DNA of 64,000 nt from Corbicula japonica (taxonomy: Eukaryota > Mollusca > Bivalvia > Venerida > Cyrenidae): positions 1 through 64,000 of the forward strand of contig JAZAYU010001088.1 in assembly GCA_038501625.1 (NCBI GenBank). The letters are read 5' to 3'. Within the stretch, counting starts at the first letter, position 1, and every line of letters starts with the position of its first letter. Shown one piece after another: positions 11,515 to 22,431 of this stretch. A program made the translations under genes and the position numbers. Under the pieces are notes generated by a model. The model worked only from the letters and a program-made list of their open reading frames with translations. It made no database searches and was not told the DNA's origin.

Positions 11515-12093
11515 AGGCCCAATAAACTTGTCAAACAGCATATTTTTTATTAACCTTAACATTTTAGATTTCAACTGTATGCATAATAACACAAAAAATA
11601 AACCTTACAATAAGAAAAGGGTATTATCTTATTGATTTGCAGCCTGTTTTGCGGATCGTTTATCTTATTTACAAAACAAACAGCGAATCTTTCCGAGCTG
11701 ATTTTCGGCAACTCTCGGCAGGCGACGGTCGCTAATTATGCAGAGGTGCATAAATTTATGACGTATTCCCCACTAAAAGCCGTTACCGGGATGGGTCGTA
11801 TAACATTTACATCTTTCTTTGTTTACCGTTTTGAATGACGTCACCGCGTTCTGCGTTCTTACGGCCCACGTACGGAAAAACCGATAACTTTTCGCCGAGT
11901 GATTGTAAATATTGGTTTGTAATTTTGTGGGCTACAAAAATACTGTGACGTTTTAATTCGGACCGGGTCTCAATGATTGGGGATTGTTTAAGAACATTAA
12001 TATTTGGTAATTTATACTTCCTTTTGAAAAGGGTCAACGTGGTAAATTAATTTTCACAATAAAAAAAAACGTTTTGACAAGTTTATTGGGCCT
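11515..12093. mobile_element. 579 bp MITE with 21 bp TIRs and TTAA target duplication
   Basis: The termini are perfect 21 bp inverted repeats beginning AGGCCCAATAAACTTG, flanked by TTAA at 11511-11514 and 12094-12097. The paralogous site in copy 2 (about 18500) has a single TTAA at the same place in GTTAAAAACAG, which proves insertion and fixes the ends. TTAA targets are typical of piggyBac-type transposases. The interior has no transposase; the frames at 11632-11838 and 11807-12037 show no domain. Confidence 0.92.
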
Positions 12094-12289
12094 TTAAAAA
12101 CAGAATTTAAAAGGAAAAAATTAAAAATCCCCAGGACGGGGCCTCTGGGCAATTCAAGAATATGATTTTAATAATTTGAGTAAAGATAATCACTATCAAT
12201 ATTCATACCAAATTTGATGACAGTCGGATAAAAAATGTGATCTCTGTGAAAATTGATGCGCGTTCCACCTTAATGTCTTTAGTTTATAA

Positions 12290-12540
12290 ATTCAATCTGA
12301 AGAAAGCAATCAGCATTTTTTGTTTTTGTCATCTATTTACTCGACCAGGTAATAAACACACTTTGACAAATATCTTATATTGTTTGCATTTGTTAGACAA
12401 AGGATCGCACATATATAAAATAAAAAAACATAAATGCATTTATTTGATCAATGATTTAATTTTAATTTCTGATTATTTATGCAACAAACATAAATATTGG
12501 AAAGATATAATATTTTCGCGGATAGATAGGAATTAAAAAA
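12290..12540. repeat. BTB 3'-flank repeat, first copy
   Basis: Matches 18690-18935 in copy 2 and is repeated at 13147-13398. Landmarks are GAAAGCAATCAGCATTTTT, TTACTCGACCAGGTAATAA and GATAGGAATTAAA. It normally lies beyond the 3' end of the minus-strand BTB gene. The frame at 12237-12536 is not a gene. Confidence 0.8.
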
Positions 12541-12761
12541 ACGTGTAAAGTTGCAATATTATAAGCTTGGCACCGACTTATTGGTCAATAATTTTTCCTC
12601 CTGGGCAGCCTTCTAATTTAGTATCTTTTTCAGTCATTGTATTTTCAATGTTGAGCTTAATTTTTAGCCAGATTAATTAACAACGTAAGTCTCTGCATGT
12701 TTTTCTTACAACATCGATTGCTGTAAATTCCAAATTAAGAAATGAAAACACGGAACATAAC

Positions 12762-13146
12762 CTAAGAACTTGTTGAAAGTATCTCTCGAACTGGTTTATC
12801 CACAAGCAGAAACGCAACTATCTTCACAGTTTTTCCATTATCGTCTTCTTGGAAATTGAGATCTGCAAATAGTTCTGAAAATTTTATGAATGTTGTGACA
12901 CCCAGTTCAACCTGCTTTGATGTAAAACAGTCTTTGAGTTCTCAGCTGCTAACCAATCTTTCACTTTTTTCTACAGTTAGCCATATGCGGGCATCCACCT
13001 TACAAGTCCACCCATTGCTTCCTTCTGGAAAAATACAGCGGAGGAATACAGCCACATAATTTTCCAAACGTCCCATTCGAGAATCTTTATTTTCTTGAAT
13101 GTTAGTTATCAATTGGAATTTAGCGTTCCATACTGAAACTTCCTTA
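12762..13146 (-). pseudogene. C-terminal remnant of a BTB gene (BTB-2b)
   Basis: It encodes the last ~125 residues of the family, from KEVSVWN-like sequence to a C-terminus matching the intact gene at 19164 (ending STSS). It breaks off at 13146, inside the codons for KEVSVWN, and joins directly to a second copy of the BTB 3' flank. One in-frame TGA at 12942-12944 stands where the intact paralogue has Cys (TGT). No BTB or BACK part is attached, so it is the stump left by an internal duplication or unequal exchange. Confidence 0.85.
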
Positions 13147-13398
13147 AATCTGAAGAGAGCAATCAGCATTTTTTGTTTTTGACATTTATTTACTCGACCA
13201 GGTAATAAGATAATAAACACACTTTGACAAATATCTCATATTGTTTGCATATGTTAGACAAAGGATCGCACGTATTTAAATTTAAAAAAAACACCAATGA
13301 CATTTATTTTAGCTTTTTTTTTTAAATTTCTGATTATTCATGCAAAAAACATAAATCATGGAGAGATATAAAATTTGCGCGGATTGATAGGAATTAAA
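13147..13398. repeat. BTB 3'-flank repeat, second copy, fused to gene BTB-2
   Basis: Same sequence as 12290-12540, but here it runs straight into the coding sequence of the BTB gene at GAATTAAACGTTCGAACTGG. About 220 bp of normal 3' flank and the family's usual stop are missing at this junction, so the gene reads into former flank. Confidence 0.8.
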
Positions 13399-14469
13399 CG
13401 TTCGAACTGGTTTATCCACAAGGAGATACGCAACTATCTTCACAGTTTTTCCATTATCATCGTCTTGGAAATTGAGATCTGCAAATAGATCTGACATTTT
13501 CCTGAAATTGGTGACACCCAATTCAGCCTGCTTTGGTCTTAAACAGTTGTTGAGCTCACAGCGTCTAATTAATCTTTCAGATTTTCCTACGGTTAGCCAT
13601 AAGCTGGCACGCACATTACAAGTCCACCTACTACGTTTCTCTGGAAAGACCCAGCGGAGGAAAACAGCAACATAATTTTCCGAACGTTCCCTTCCAGAAT
13701 CATTTCCTTGAATGTTAGTTATCAACTGGAATTTAACGTTCCATACGGAAACTTCCTTACTCAGCTGTGGCTTTTGAAAAGATAGATCTAATATATTTTC
13801 AACAGTATGCTCAAGCGTAATTCCGATGGAATTTTCAATATCGGTCGCAGTCTCAGTCCGCTCAAGAGCATTACTGTTCATCAGCATTTTTATATACTTC
13901 CTGTGTACACCCCTAAGATGCGCAGACATATCATTATGATACTTTACCAATGTATCTTTGTCCACATGTTTTACATCGTCCTCTCCTAATTCTAATTCAG
14001 AATGTAAACACATCCGTTTTATGCATAATTCGACAATTCCTTCAATTTTGTAATTATGACCCATTGAGAAACATCGTAAGATTTCGGGTTTAGTGATTTG
14101 TGAAATGTTGCTTTTCAAATACTTCAGCAAAAATTCTCCACACCTCTTCTTCAACGAGGACACCTGATATTCGTCCGCCAGTGGTAGTACACTGAAAACA
14201 TTTTCTTTGCTAATGTTTTTTAATGATTGGTATATGCACTTCAAAAACTCATGAAAATCTTCAAACTTCGTCTCTGGCAACGAAACTTCTTCTTGGTTCT
14301 TTTCTTTGAAAGACGAGCTGAACATTGCCTCGAAAACCGGTGATACCATTGCAAGCACATTTTTAGCAGCATATAGACGCTTCCCTTCAACGATAAATGT
14401 AATATCCTCTCTCCATGTTTTCTTGGTTAAATCAATGGTATTTTCATTAACTTCCTCCATAATTCCCAC
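13309..14469 (-). CDS. BTB/POZ-BACK domain protein, 386 aa (BTB-2)
   Basis: A single uninterrupted exon from ATG at 14467-14469. Residues ~15-125 form a BTB/POZ domain (KKTWREDITFIVEGKRLYAA, then NVLAMVSPVFEAMF, then LPLADEYQV). Residues ~128-225 look like a BACK helical region. Residues ~235-365 form a family-specific domain with alternating hydrophobics (KEVSVWNVKFQLI, YVAVFLRWVFPE, GKTVKIVAYLLVD) that may be a TRAF/MATH-like beta fold; I am not sure of that. BTB domains dimerise, and BTB-BACK proteins commonly recruit substrates to Cullin-3 ubiquitin ligases, which is inference here. The last ~28 residues differ from the paralogue at 19.2 kb and come from former 3' flank joined by a deletion. 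There is no intron, signal peptide or membrane segment. A CRE site and CCAAT box lie upstream. Confidence 0.9.
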   Translation of the reverse strand: MGIMEEVNENTIDLTKKTWREDITFIVEGKRLYAAKNVLAMVSPVFEAMFSSSFKEKNQEEVSLPETKFEDFHEFLKCIYQSLKNISKENVFSVLPLADEYQVSSLKKRCGEFLLKYLKSNISQITKPEILRCFSMGHNYKIEGIVELCIKRMCLHSELELGEDDVKHVDKDTLVKYHNDMSAHLRGVHRKYIKMLMNSNALERTETATDIENSIGITLEHTVENILDLSFQKPQLSKEVSVWNVKFQLITNIQGNDSGRERSENYVAVFLRWVFPEKRSRWTCNVRASLWLTVGKSERLIRRCELNNCLRPKQAELGVTNFRKMSDLFADLNFQDDDNGKTVKIVAYLLVDKPVRTFNSYQSAQILYLSMIYVFCMNNQKFKKKS

Positions 14470-14522
14470 TTTCGAGTTTGATACTTTCTAAATATATGGC
14501 TGTTGTTAACCAAACCTAAAAG

Positions 14523-14549
14523 CCTCTGATTGGCTATTATATGACGTCA
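14523..14549 (-). promoter_or_regulatory. CCAAT box and CRE upstream of BTB-2
   Basis: Read toward the gene, TGACGTCA (14542-14549) is followed by AGCCAATCAGAGG (14523-14535), about 55-80 bp before the ATG. The same block, including GGACAGCGTGT and the GATAAG-type motif near 14580, is kept upstream of the BTB genes at 20.3 and 46.9 kb. The full CRE palindrome survives only here. Conservation across paralogues supports a promoter, but the factors are inferred. Confidence 0.6.
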
Positions 14550-14929
14550 CACGCTGTCCATATTTATTTTTAAATCCTTATCAGTAAGGCCTATTGATCG
14601 AGAAAGAAACGATCATAATCACCGTGCCCAATCGTTACCTTGAGAAAACAGCTAAGTCGCGCCGGATCCTGGAAGTTATTTGCTGATTTGCGTGAGATAT
14701 ACATTTACAAATATTTCCGGAGAAAGGAGCAAAGCGGAAGATGATCTCCTAGGAAAAGGCAATTATAATCACTAATCGATTTCCTCCACATTTTTATCGT
14801 TTTCTCCATTTCAGGTTCTTCTTACTAATAAGTATCTTGATACCCTTTTCTTCCTCATAAGTCAAATTTATTACATATTTTATATTCAATATATATATAT
14901 ATAGTACATCTAGCACATTCAGACTCCAC

Positions 14930-15770
14930 ACATAGCCAAAAAGTAAAAAGGAGAAGAGAGCATGGTTATACAATGATTAGTTTCAAATAGACCTCAAAAA
15001 CAATTAACGAAAGTGGGAACCCAAGGGGTTACCTTCTTGGAACAGTCAATGGCAGAACAATTTTGCCACTGGGGATTTTAATCAGGATCTTGTGTGCACC
15101 AACCTCACACTTGCTCCAACAGGTTTTCATGTGAACATGTACAAGGTGTCTTGGTGAAATAATTCAAACCCAACCATCAGCTCGGCAATGTTGCATGCAA
15201 AGGCAAACACACATACGAATCATAAAAAGTTAATAGAATTGCAAAGCAAAAGGGTGAGTATCTAATGATCTTACCGAGACCAGAGCACCTGGAGTGAAAT
15301 CAGCAAGAACACAATGCCAGGGATAAAAGAGACAAATCAAGCTTCTAGATTCTTTTACAAGATTTCCCCATAAAACTTGATAAACCCTAAAACCCCTGTC
15401 ACCGTCGGGTAAACAGAGATGTAAGCATAATGATCCACTTTAGATAGGTTAATCACCAGCAAGCAGCGCGCTGTAGAATAACATCTTGATAATCTTTTAC
15501 AAATCTACAGATGATGTTCACGAATAACGGGGAGAAATTAAAATTGCCTTTCATTATTTTAAGTTTATAAATTAAATCTCCATAAAAAATCTGGCTGTGA
15601 CTGTGAAATACCTTGTTGCAATAGTGATGTTTTACTGCACCTATATTTTTTATTTAAATCTGGGTACCGGCGATAAAACTGGCAAATGGTTTTCTTTAAT
15701 TTGTGATACCGATAACCTTGTTTTAAAGATCATATCAATTTCAACGGTCAAAATGAACCGAGTTCATTCG
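14930..15770 (-). repeat. Penelope-like retroelement fragment, copy C
   Basis: Runs from the AGCCAAAAAGTAAAAAGGAG end through the ACCAACCTCACACTTG block to GATACCGATAACCTTG, which is reverse-transcriptase C-terminal coding sequence in copy F. Stops and indels break the frame. It lies at the same place in the duplication as copy D, so one insertion predates the duplication. Confidence 0.75.
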
Positions 15771-16628
15771 AAGTCCCTGGTATTGTTTTGTGTTAAGTTT
15801 TCCAACTCTGTGTATTCTAACGACTCATAAATACTTCATACACACTGCTTACGCTTAGCATTTTTGCACAGTTAAATCGGAACGCACAACAGATCATGCT
15901 ACCCCTTAAACATTTACGGATAGGGAAATACCCCATGTGAAAGTCTAAAATGATGTGGATCAAAAAAGTCAATGGTTTTGGTGTTCTATATATACATTTA
16001 TCTCAGAAGCGTATTATTTAGAATGTTGAGATCGATTTCGTTAATTGTCTGACTTAGTTAAAGTTTTCCTGTACATATAGTCAGTACTGATATCAGTAAA
16101 TCAGTATTCGGTGTCATGCCTTAATGAATATGTTTACCAGGCCTATCCTATCAACCGTTTTTGGGGTTTACCCGTCTAGCTCAATAAGAAGCGTAATTCG
16201 AACTCGTTTATTCACACGGAGATAAACTCGCGATGAAGTTATGAACTTAAAAAGGTGAAACTGCATGGCTAGGAGATGTCACCGTAAGGGTTCAATATCG
16301 GGACAATATCTTTTTCTCGTACATACTTAGTTACTGTTTATGAGTGTACTTGAAATGTTAAGAACACTTGTGCGCCAAAAAAAGACTAAAACTAGAAACT
16401 TTGAAAGCTTTTAAAACTCATATCTACTTTAGAAACAATCATAGCTAAATTCAATCTTAAAGTGGTATGATAAAAATACTTAAGGATTTACTTGCGTACA
16501 TTAACCATGATAAAATACTTCGTATTATTGTCATTGTTCTTAAATCATTTCAGGAGGGGTAAATAAATACAATTAACTTTGGATTCTTTTTTCATTGAAG
16601 AGGGGGCAAAATACATATTCTCCCAGAG
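15771..16628. other. right part of duplication copy 1, no gene
   Basis: Non-coding sequence matching about 21440-23216 in copy 2. Position 16085-16086 is the empty TA target for the MITE present in copy 2. A 470 bp block of copy 2 is missing near 16310. Confidence 0.7.
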
Positions 16629-17189
16629 TTTATTTAAAAAGAAGTTGAGGAAATTTTTAGATCTCGCATTTTTTCTTTGTTATTGTAAAGTGTCTAACCA
16701 TATTATATTAATAATAATTATGCAAAATAAAGATACATTAGTAACTTTCATTTGTGAAAAGTTTCTTTTAACGGCAAGTTTCCGTTGTTGAGATTTTGAT
16801 AATGTTCTTTTTATCGATAAACGTGATTGGGAGGAGTGTGGTAAGCCCTTAACCGCCGAAGTTCGATGTGGCGCAACTTCTTCCCGACTTAAACTCGATC
16901 GTACAAGACCTCCCCCCACCCCCCACACACACGCACAATCATTTCACGACACCAAGACTTCAGTCCGACAAGCGCTCCGATTTCTAGTCGACCATCTCCA
17001 CCTAGACACGATCCTCGGACTATATCTACTCGACCAGCTTGATTTTACTCATCCTCTACCGGATCGCTTTGCAAAGGCTTGGATTCTCGCTCCCTGCTCG
17101 AATGCTTCTGACAGGCCCGAATTTTTTGGGAATGAAGCGATGACGAGCAACTAAGAGACCACCTGAACACTCCTACCGACCGAGGCGTA
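16629..17189. other. spacer between the duplication copies
   Basis: Contains a C-rich/CA stretch near 16909-16937 and GATCG-rich sequence near 16980-17200. No coding feature is recognised; the short frames at 16579-16791 and 16680-16928 overlap antisense and show no domain. Confidence 0.5.
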
Positions 17190-19163
17190 CCTGTCCCCGA
17201 TCGCTTGATCGAGTTGAACTGATTGGAAGCGCAAATCTAGCGTTAACCTTTTTGTTTTATTCCCCAAACCGCGGGGTACATTTTCTTTAACATAAAATAT
17301 GTCATAGTGCAGCCAAGTTGCTTTAAAAAAGCCAGTATGTGGACTTGTCAGCTTTTCTAGAATTTTAAAGACGCTTGCGGTAGTTTGCGATTTTTACAAC
17401 GTTATGAAATTAACGTCCGCACCTTTTGTATGTAACACTATCAAATATGAAGAACTCGTTCATCACTGAAGACCGACATAAGTTTATTCACAGGCTTATG
17501 GTTTAACGAAGAAAGGTTCTCCTTGTCAACTGATTTTAATGAGAGAAGACAACCCTCAAAAGAAGCTAAAATTATTAAAAATAAAACTTTCATAACGGTT
17601 TATTCGTACATTCATAACGCCAAGAAATCAGAAACTACAGCAATTTTCTTAATAGGCGTTTTTAAGTGATAATTTACAGGCTTAAATTCATAACGCTTTG
17701 AAATCAGAAACAACAGTAATTTTCTTTAATAGGCGTTTTTAAGAGATCATTTCCATGTATGTCCCTGTTTCTCTACTACAAGCCCTCCCGAACGCTGAGA
17801 GTAAGGCGTAACGCTGTAAAATGTTATCACGTGTAAGATAAAGGTGGGGTGGACTGGGTGGTATTCCACCAACAAATCAAAGACAATATAACCGAGACCA
17901 GACTCAATTAACAAGCCTTTGACTGCCTAAAAATAAGACTTGTCTCAGAAAAAAACACAATCAAACACTTGAGTTCTGAGACCTCCGATTAACTTGCCAG
18001 TTTATGTACTTACACTGTATACAGATCAGACTGGTTTGTATAGTGTCTGAACATTTTGAGAATCTGCTACAATTTTGTTTTTATTTTACTTTTAATCAAA
18101 CAGTGAACAACATTTGAGAAAAGCCTGATTTTCAAAGTGCTATAACGAATGAATGTTTATTTAGTCAGTATTTGTAGAAAATTTACCCTATATAATAATT
18201 CTCCAAAGCTTTACTGCAAAAGATGACAAAATGCACATGTGGTTTTCTCAATGTGATGTAAACAGTGAACTCTATAAACTCTGACCTGAATCAACTCCAA
18301 CAATATGCATCTAAATAAAGCTGAAGACAGGTATAAATATTGGAATTTCGACACTTGAAATATTTACTCTGCTTCTAAAATTTTTGTCCCAAATTTTATC
18401 ACTGAACAACCTGTGAATGAATTGTTCAGGAAATATTGAATTTTAAGATGGTATAAAGTTTGTGTCAAAATCTGGTTGATAACTGTAGAAAATAAAAAGT
18501 TAAAAACAGAATTTAAAAGAAAAAAATCCCCAGGGAGGGGCCTCTGGGCAATTCAAGATTATGATTTTAATAATTTAAGTAAAGATCATCAATATCAATA
18601 TTCATACCAAATTTGATGACCGTCGGATAAAAAATGTGATCTCTGTGAAAATTGATGCGCGTTACACCTTAATGTCTTTAGTTTATAAATTTAATATGAA
18701 GAAAGCAGTCAGCATTTTTTGTTTATGCCATCTATTTACTCGACCAGGTAATAAACACACTTTGACGAATATCTCATATTGTTTGCATTTGTTAGACAAA
18801 GGATCGCACATATATAAAATAAAAATAAAACATAAATGACATTTATTTGATCAATGATTTAATTTTAATTTCTGATTATTCATGCAACAAACATAAATAT
18901 TGGAGAGATATAATATTTGCGTGGATTGATAGGAATTAAAAAAACGTGTAAAGTTGCAATATTATAAGCTGGGCACCGACTTCTTGGTCACTTGTTTTTT
19001 CTCTTGGGCAGCCTTCTAATTTAGTATATTTTTCAGTCGTTGTATTTTCAATGTTGAGCTTAATTTTAGCCAGATTAATTAACAACATAAGTCTCTGCAT
19101 GTATTTCTTACAACATTGATTGCTGTAAATTCCAAATTAAGAAATGAAAACACGGAACATAAC

Positions 19164-20264
19164 CTAAGAACTTGTTGAAAGTATCTCTCGAACTGGTTCA
19201 TCCACAAGCAGAAACGCAACTATCTTCACAGTTTTTCCATTTTCATCGTCCTGGAAATTGAGATCTGCAAATAGTTCTGACAATTTTATGAATGTTGTGT
19301 CACCCAGTTCAGCCTGCTTTGATGTAAAACAGTCCCTGAGTTTACAGCTTCTAACTAATCTTTCATTTTTTCCTACAGTTAGCCAAATGCGGGCATCCAC
19401 CTTACACATCCACCCATTCATTCCTTCTGGAAAGATACAGCGGAGGAATACAGCCACATAATTTTCCAAACGTCCCCTTCGAGAATCTTTATTTTCTTGA
19501 ATGTTAGTAATGTTAGTTATCAACTGGAATTTAACGTTCCATACTGAAACTTCCTTACTCAGCTGTGGCTTTTGAAAGGACAAATCTAATATATTTTCAA
19601 CAGTATGCTCAACCGTGATTCCAATGGAATTTTCAATATCGGTCGCAGTCGCAGTCTCCTGAAGATTGCTTTTCATCAGCAATTTTATCAACTTCGTGTG
19701 TACACCCCTAAGGTGCGCAGACATATCATTATGATACTTGACCAATGTATCTTTGTCCATATGTTTTACATCGTCCTCTCCTAATTCTAATTCAGAATGT
19801 AGACACATCCGTTTTATGCATAATTCGCCGATTCCTTCAATGTTGTAATTATGACCCATTGAGAAACATCTTAAGATTTCGAGTTTAGTCATTTGCGAAA
19901 TGTTGCTTTTCAAATATTTCACCAAATATTCTCCACACCTCTTCTTTAACGAAGACACCTGATACTCGTCCGCCAGTGGCAGTACCATGAAAACATTATC
20001 TTTGTTAATGTTATTTAATGATTGGTATATGCACTTCAAAAACTCATTAAAATCTTCAAACTTTGTCTCTGGCAACGAAATTTCTTCTTGGTTCTTTTCT
20101 TTGAAAGACGAGCTGAACATTGTCTCGAAAACTGGTGATACCAAGGCAAGCACATTTTTAGCAGCATAGAGACGTTTCCCTTCAACGACAAATGTAAGAT
20201 CCTCTCTCCATGTTTTCTTGGTGAAATCGATGGTATTAATATCGGCTTTCTCCATAATTCTCAC
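19164..20264 (-). CDS. BTB/POZ-BACK domain protein, 366 aa (BTB-3)
   Basis: A single uninterrupted exon with ATG at 20262-20264. Close paralogue of the 13.3 kb gene: BTB core (KKTWREDLTFVVEGKRL, NVLALVSPVFETMF, LPLADEYQV), BACK-like region (residues ~128-225), and the family C-terminal region with VSVWNVKFQLI, YVAVFLRCIFPE and KTVKIVAFLLVD. Compared with BTB-2 it has a three-residue duplication (TNITNIQ) in the C-terminal region. It ends in STSS, the same end as seen in the remnant at 12762 and the pseudogene at 45707, so this is the ancestral C-terminus. Its role is probably substrate recognition for a Cullin-3 ligase or protein-protein scaffolding, by family inference only. Absence of introns suits either a retrogene ancestor or an intronless family expanded by tandem duplication. 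Confidence 0.92.
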   Translation of the reverse strand: MRIMEKADINTIDFTKKTWREDLTFVVEGKRLYAAKNVLALVSPVFETMFSSSFKEKNQEEISLPETKFEDFNEFLKCIYQSLNNINKDNVFMVLPLADEYQVSSLKKRCGEYLVKYLKSNISQMTKLEILRCFSMGHNYNIEGIGELCIKRMCLHSELELGEDDVKHMDKDTLVKYHNDMSAHLRGVHTKLIKLLMKSNLQETATATDIENSIGITVEHTVENILDLSFQKPQLSKEVSVWNVKFQLITNITNIQENKDSRRGRLENYVAVFLRCIFPEGMNGWMCKVDARIWLTVGKNERLVRSCKLRDCFTSKQAELGDTTFIKLSELFADLNFQDDENGKTVKIVAFLLVDEPVREILSTSS

Positions 20265-20317
20265 TTTCGAGTTTGATACATTCTAAATAAACGACTGTTG
20301 TTAACCAAACCTAAAAG

Positions 20318-20344
20318 CCTCTGATTGACTGTAATATGACGTTA
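20318..20344 (-). promoter_or_regulatory. degenerate CCAAT/CRE block upstream of BTB-3
   Basis: Same spacing as upstream of BTB-2. The CRE half is TGACGTTA (one change) and the CCAAT box reads AGTCAATCAGAGG (one change). The flanking CTTTTAGGTTTGGTTAAC block is intact. The gene may be weaker or differently controlled than its neighbour, which is inference. Confidence 0.5.
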
Positions 20345-20689
20345 CACGCTGTCCGTATTTATTTTTGAATCCTTATCAGTAAGGCCTATTGATCGGGAAA
20401 GAAAAGAGTATGATCACCGTGTCCAATCGTTACCTTGCGAAAACGGCCAAGTCGCGCCGGATCCTGGAAGTATTTTGCTGAATTTGTGAGAAATATATTT
20501 TCAAATAATTCCGGAGAAAGCTGATCTCCTAGGGAAAGGCAATAAAAATCCCTATTCGATTTTCTCTGGATTTTTATCGTTTTCTCAATTTCAGGTTCTG
20601 CTTACTTCTTTTTGATACCTGTTTCTTTTTTATAAGTGACATATATTACATATTTTATATTCATTATTTATATTGTGCATCCAGCACAT

Positions 20690-21400
20690 AGCAAAAATGT
20701 AGAAAGGAGAAGAGAGCGTAGTTATACAATGATTAGTTTCAAAATAGACCTCACAAACAATTATTGAAAGTGAGAAACCAAGGGGTTACCGCCTTGGAAG
20801 AGTCAATGGCAGAACAATTTTGTCACTAAGGGTTTTTAACCAGGTTCTAGGGTGCACCAATCTCACACTTGCCCGAACAGGTTTTCATATGAACAAGTGC
20901 CATGTGTCTTGGTGAAATAAATCAAACCTAACCATCTGCTCAACAATGTTGCATGCAAAGTCACACAAACGTTAATAGCATTGTAAAACAAAAGGGTGGG
21001 TACTTAATTATCTTATCGAGACCAGAGCACCTGGATTCAAATCAGCAAGAACACGATGCTAGGGATAAAATAGACAAATCAAGCTTCTAGGTACTTTTAC
21101 AAGAGTTCCCCATAAAACTTCAGAAAAGCTAAAACCCCTGCCACCGTCGTGCAACCAGACATGTAAGCACAATGATCCACTGTAGATGGGTTAATCACCA
21201 GGCAAGCGGCGCGCTGTAGAATATCATGTTGGTAATCTTTCTTTTTGAATTTGCAGATGATGTTTACGAATAAAGTGGAGAAACTAAAATTGTCTTTCAT
21301 TTTTAAGTGTATAAATTAAATCTCCATTCAGATAAAACTGGCAAAAAGTTTTCCTTAATTTGTGATACCGATAACCTTGTTTTAAAAGAAATCGATCATA
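20690..21400 (-). repeat. Penelope-like retroelement fragment, copy D
   Basis: Orthologous in the duplication to copy C. The minus-strand frame at 21097-21300 keeps a stretch of the RT C-terminal region (KFKKKDYQHDILQR, then CLVINPSTVDH, then CTTVAG). The 3' non-coding block from about 20690 to 21090 carries the ACCTCACACTTG-type landmarks. Confidence 0.8.
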
Positions 21401-21786
21401 TCCGTTTCAACGGTCAAAATAAACCGAGTTCATTCGATGTTCCTAGTATTGTTTTATGTTGGGTTTTCCAACTCTGTGTATTCTAACGACTTATAAATAC
21501 TTTATACACACTGCTTACGCTTAAGAGTGTTAAACGAATTTCATTTTCTCACATATTGCACACTTAAAACGTAACGCACAACAGATCTGGCTACCCCTTT
21601 AATATTTACTTGTAAATGCGGTTAGGAAAATATCCAATTTGAAAATCTTAAATGATGTAGGATCAAAAAAGTCAATTGTTTTTTTGTTCTATATATACAT
21701 TTATCTCAAAAATGTATTATTTAGAATGCTGAGATCGATTTCGTTAATTGTCTGACTTAAAAAAGTTTTCCCGTACATAGTGAGTA

Positions 21787-22198
21787 CAGTACTGTGAACG
21801 TTTAATGTTACAAAATTTGCGTCTATCGTGCGTCCGTCTATCGCGTATCGTGCGTCCGTCTAACGTGTAACGTGCGTCCGTCTAACGTGCATCGTGCGTC
21901 CGTATATCGTGTATCGTGCATCAAATGTTTTTAATTTTATCATGCAACGTGATTAAGTTACTTGCTTATTCAAATTTGTGTGATTTAATTTCAACCATTC
22001 ATTTTATATTTTGAAAACATTTTCAAATTTTTAGAAATACGTCCACAAATTATATGAATCGGCAATATTGTGTATCGTTCGTTTACCGTGTATAGTGCGT
22101 CCGTCTATCGGGTATCGTGCGTCCGTCAATCGTGTATCGTGCGTCCGTATATCGCGTATCGTGCGTTTCGTTTGTAACCTTAAACGTTCATAGTACTG
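21787..22198. mobile_element. 412 bp TA-type MITE (Tc1/mariner-like ends) with internal repeats
   Basis: The termini are inverted repeats beginning CAGTACTGTGAACGTTTAA and CAGTACTATGAACGTTTAA (right end, complemented), followed by GTTACAAA. TA at 21785-21786 and 22199-22200 is the target duplication. Copy 1 of the duplication has the empty site CAGTACTGATATCAG at 16082-16096. The interior is mostly a degenerate array around GTGCGTCCGTCTATCGTGTA in two blocks (about 21830-21930 and 22070-22170). No transposase. Confidence 0.9.
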
Positions 22199-22431
22199 TA
22201 CTGATATCAGTAAATATTCGGTGTCATGCATTAATGAATACGTTTACTTTACCAGGCTTATCCTATCAACGTTTTGGGAATTTCACTTCTAGCTCAATAA
22301 GAAGCGTAATTCGAACTGGTTTATTCACACGGAGATAAACTCGCGATGAAGTTATGAACTTAAAAAGGTGAAACTGCATGGCTAGGCGATGAAACAGTAA
22401 GGGTTCAAAGTCGGGGCAATATCTTTCGGAA

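Larger units (their letters stand above)
9980..16628. repeat. segmental duplication, copy 1
   Basis: From the CCCCAAACCGCGGGG block (about 10060) to CATATTCTCCCAGA (about 16628) this matches 17190-23216 in the same order and orientation, including non-coding sequence, a BTB gene and a retroelement fragment. Copy 1 additionally holds a SINE-like insert, a TTAA MITE and an internal repeat of the BTB 3' end. Copy 2 holds a TA MITE and about 470 bp that copy 1 lacks near 16310. Confidence 0.9.
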
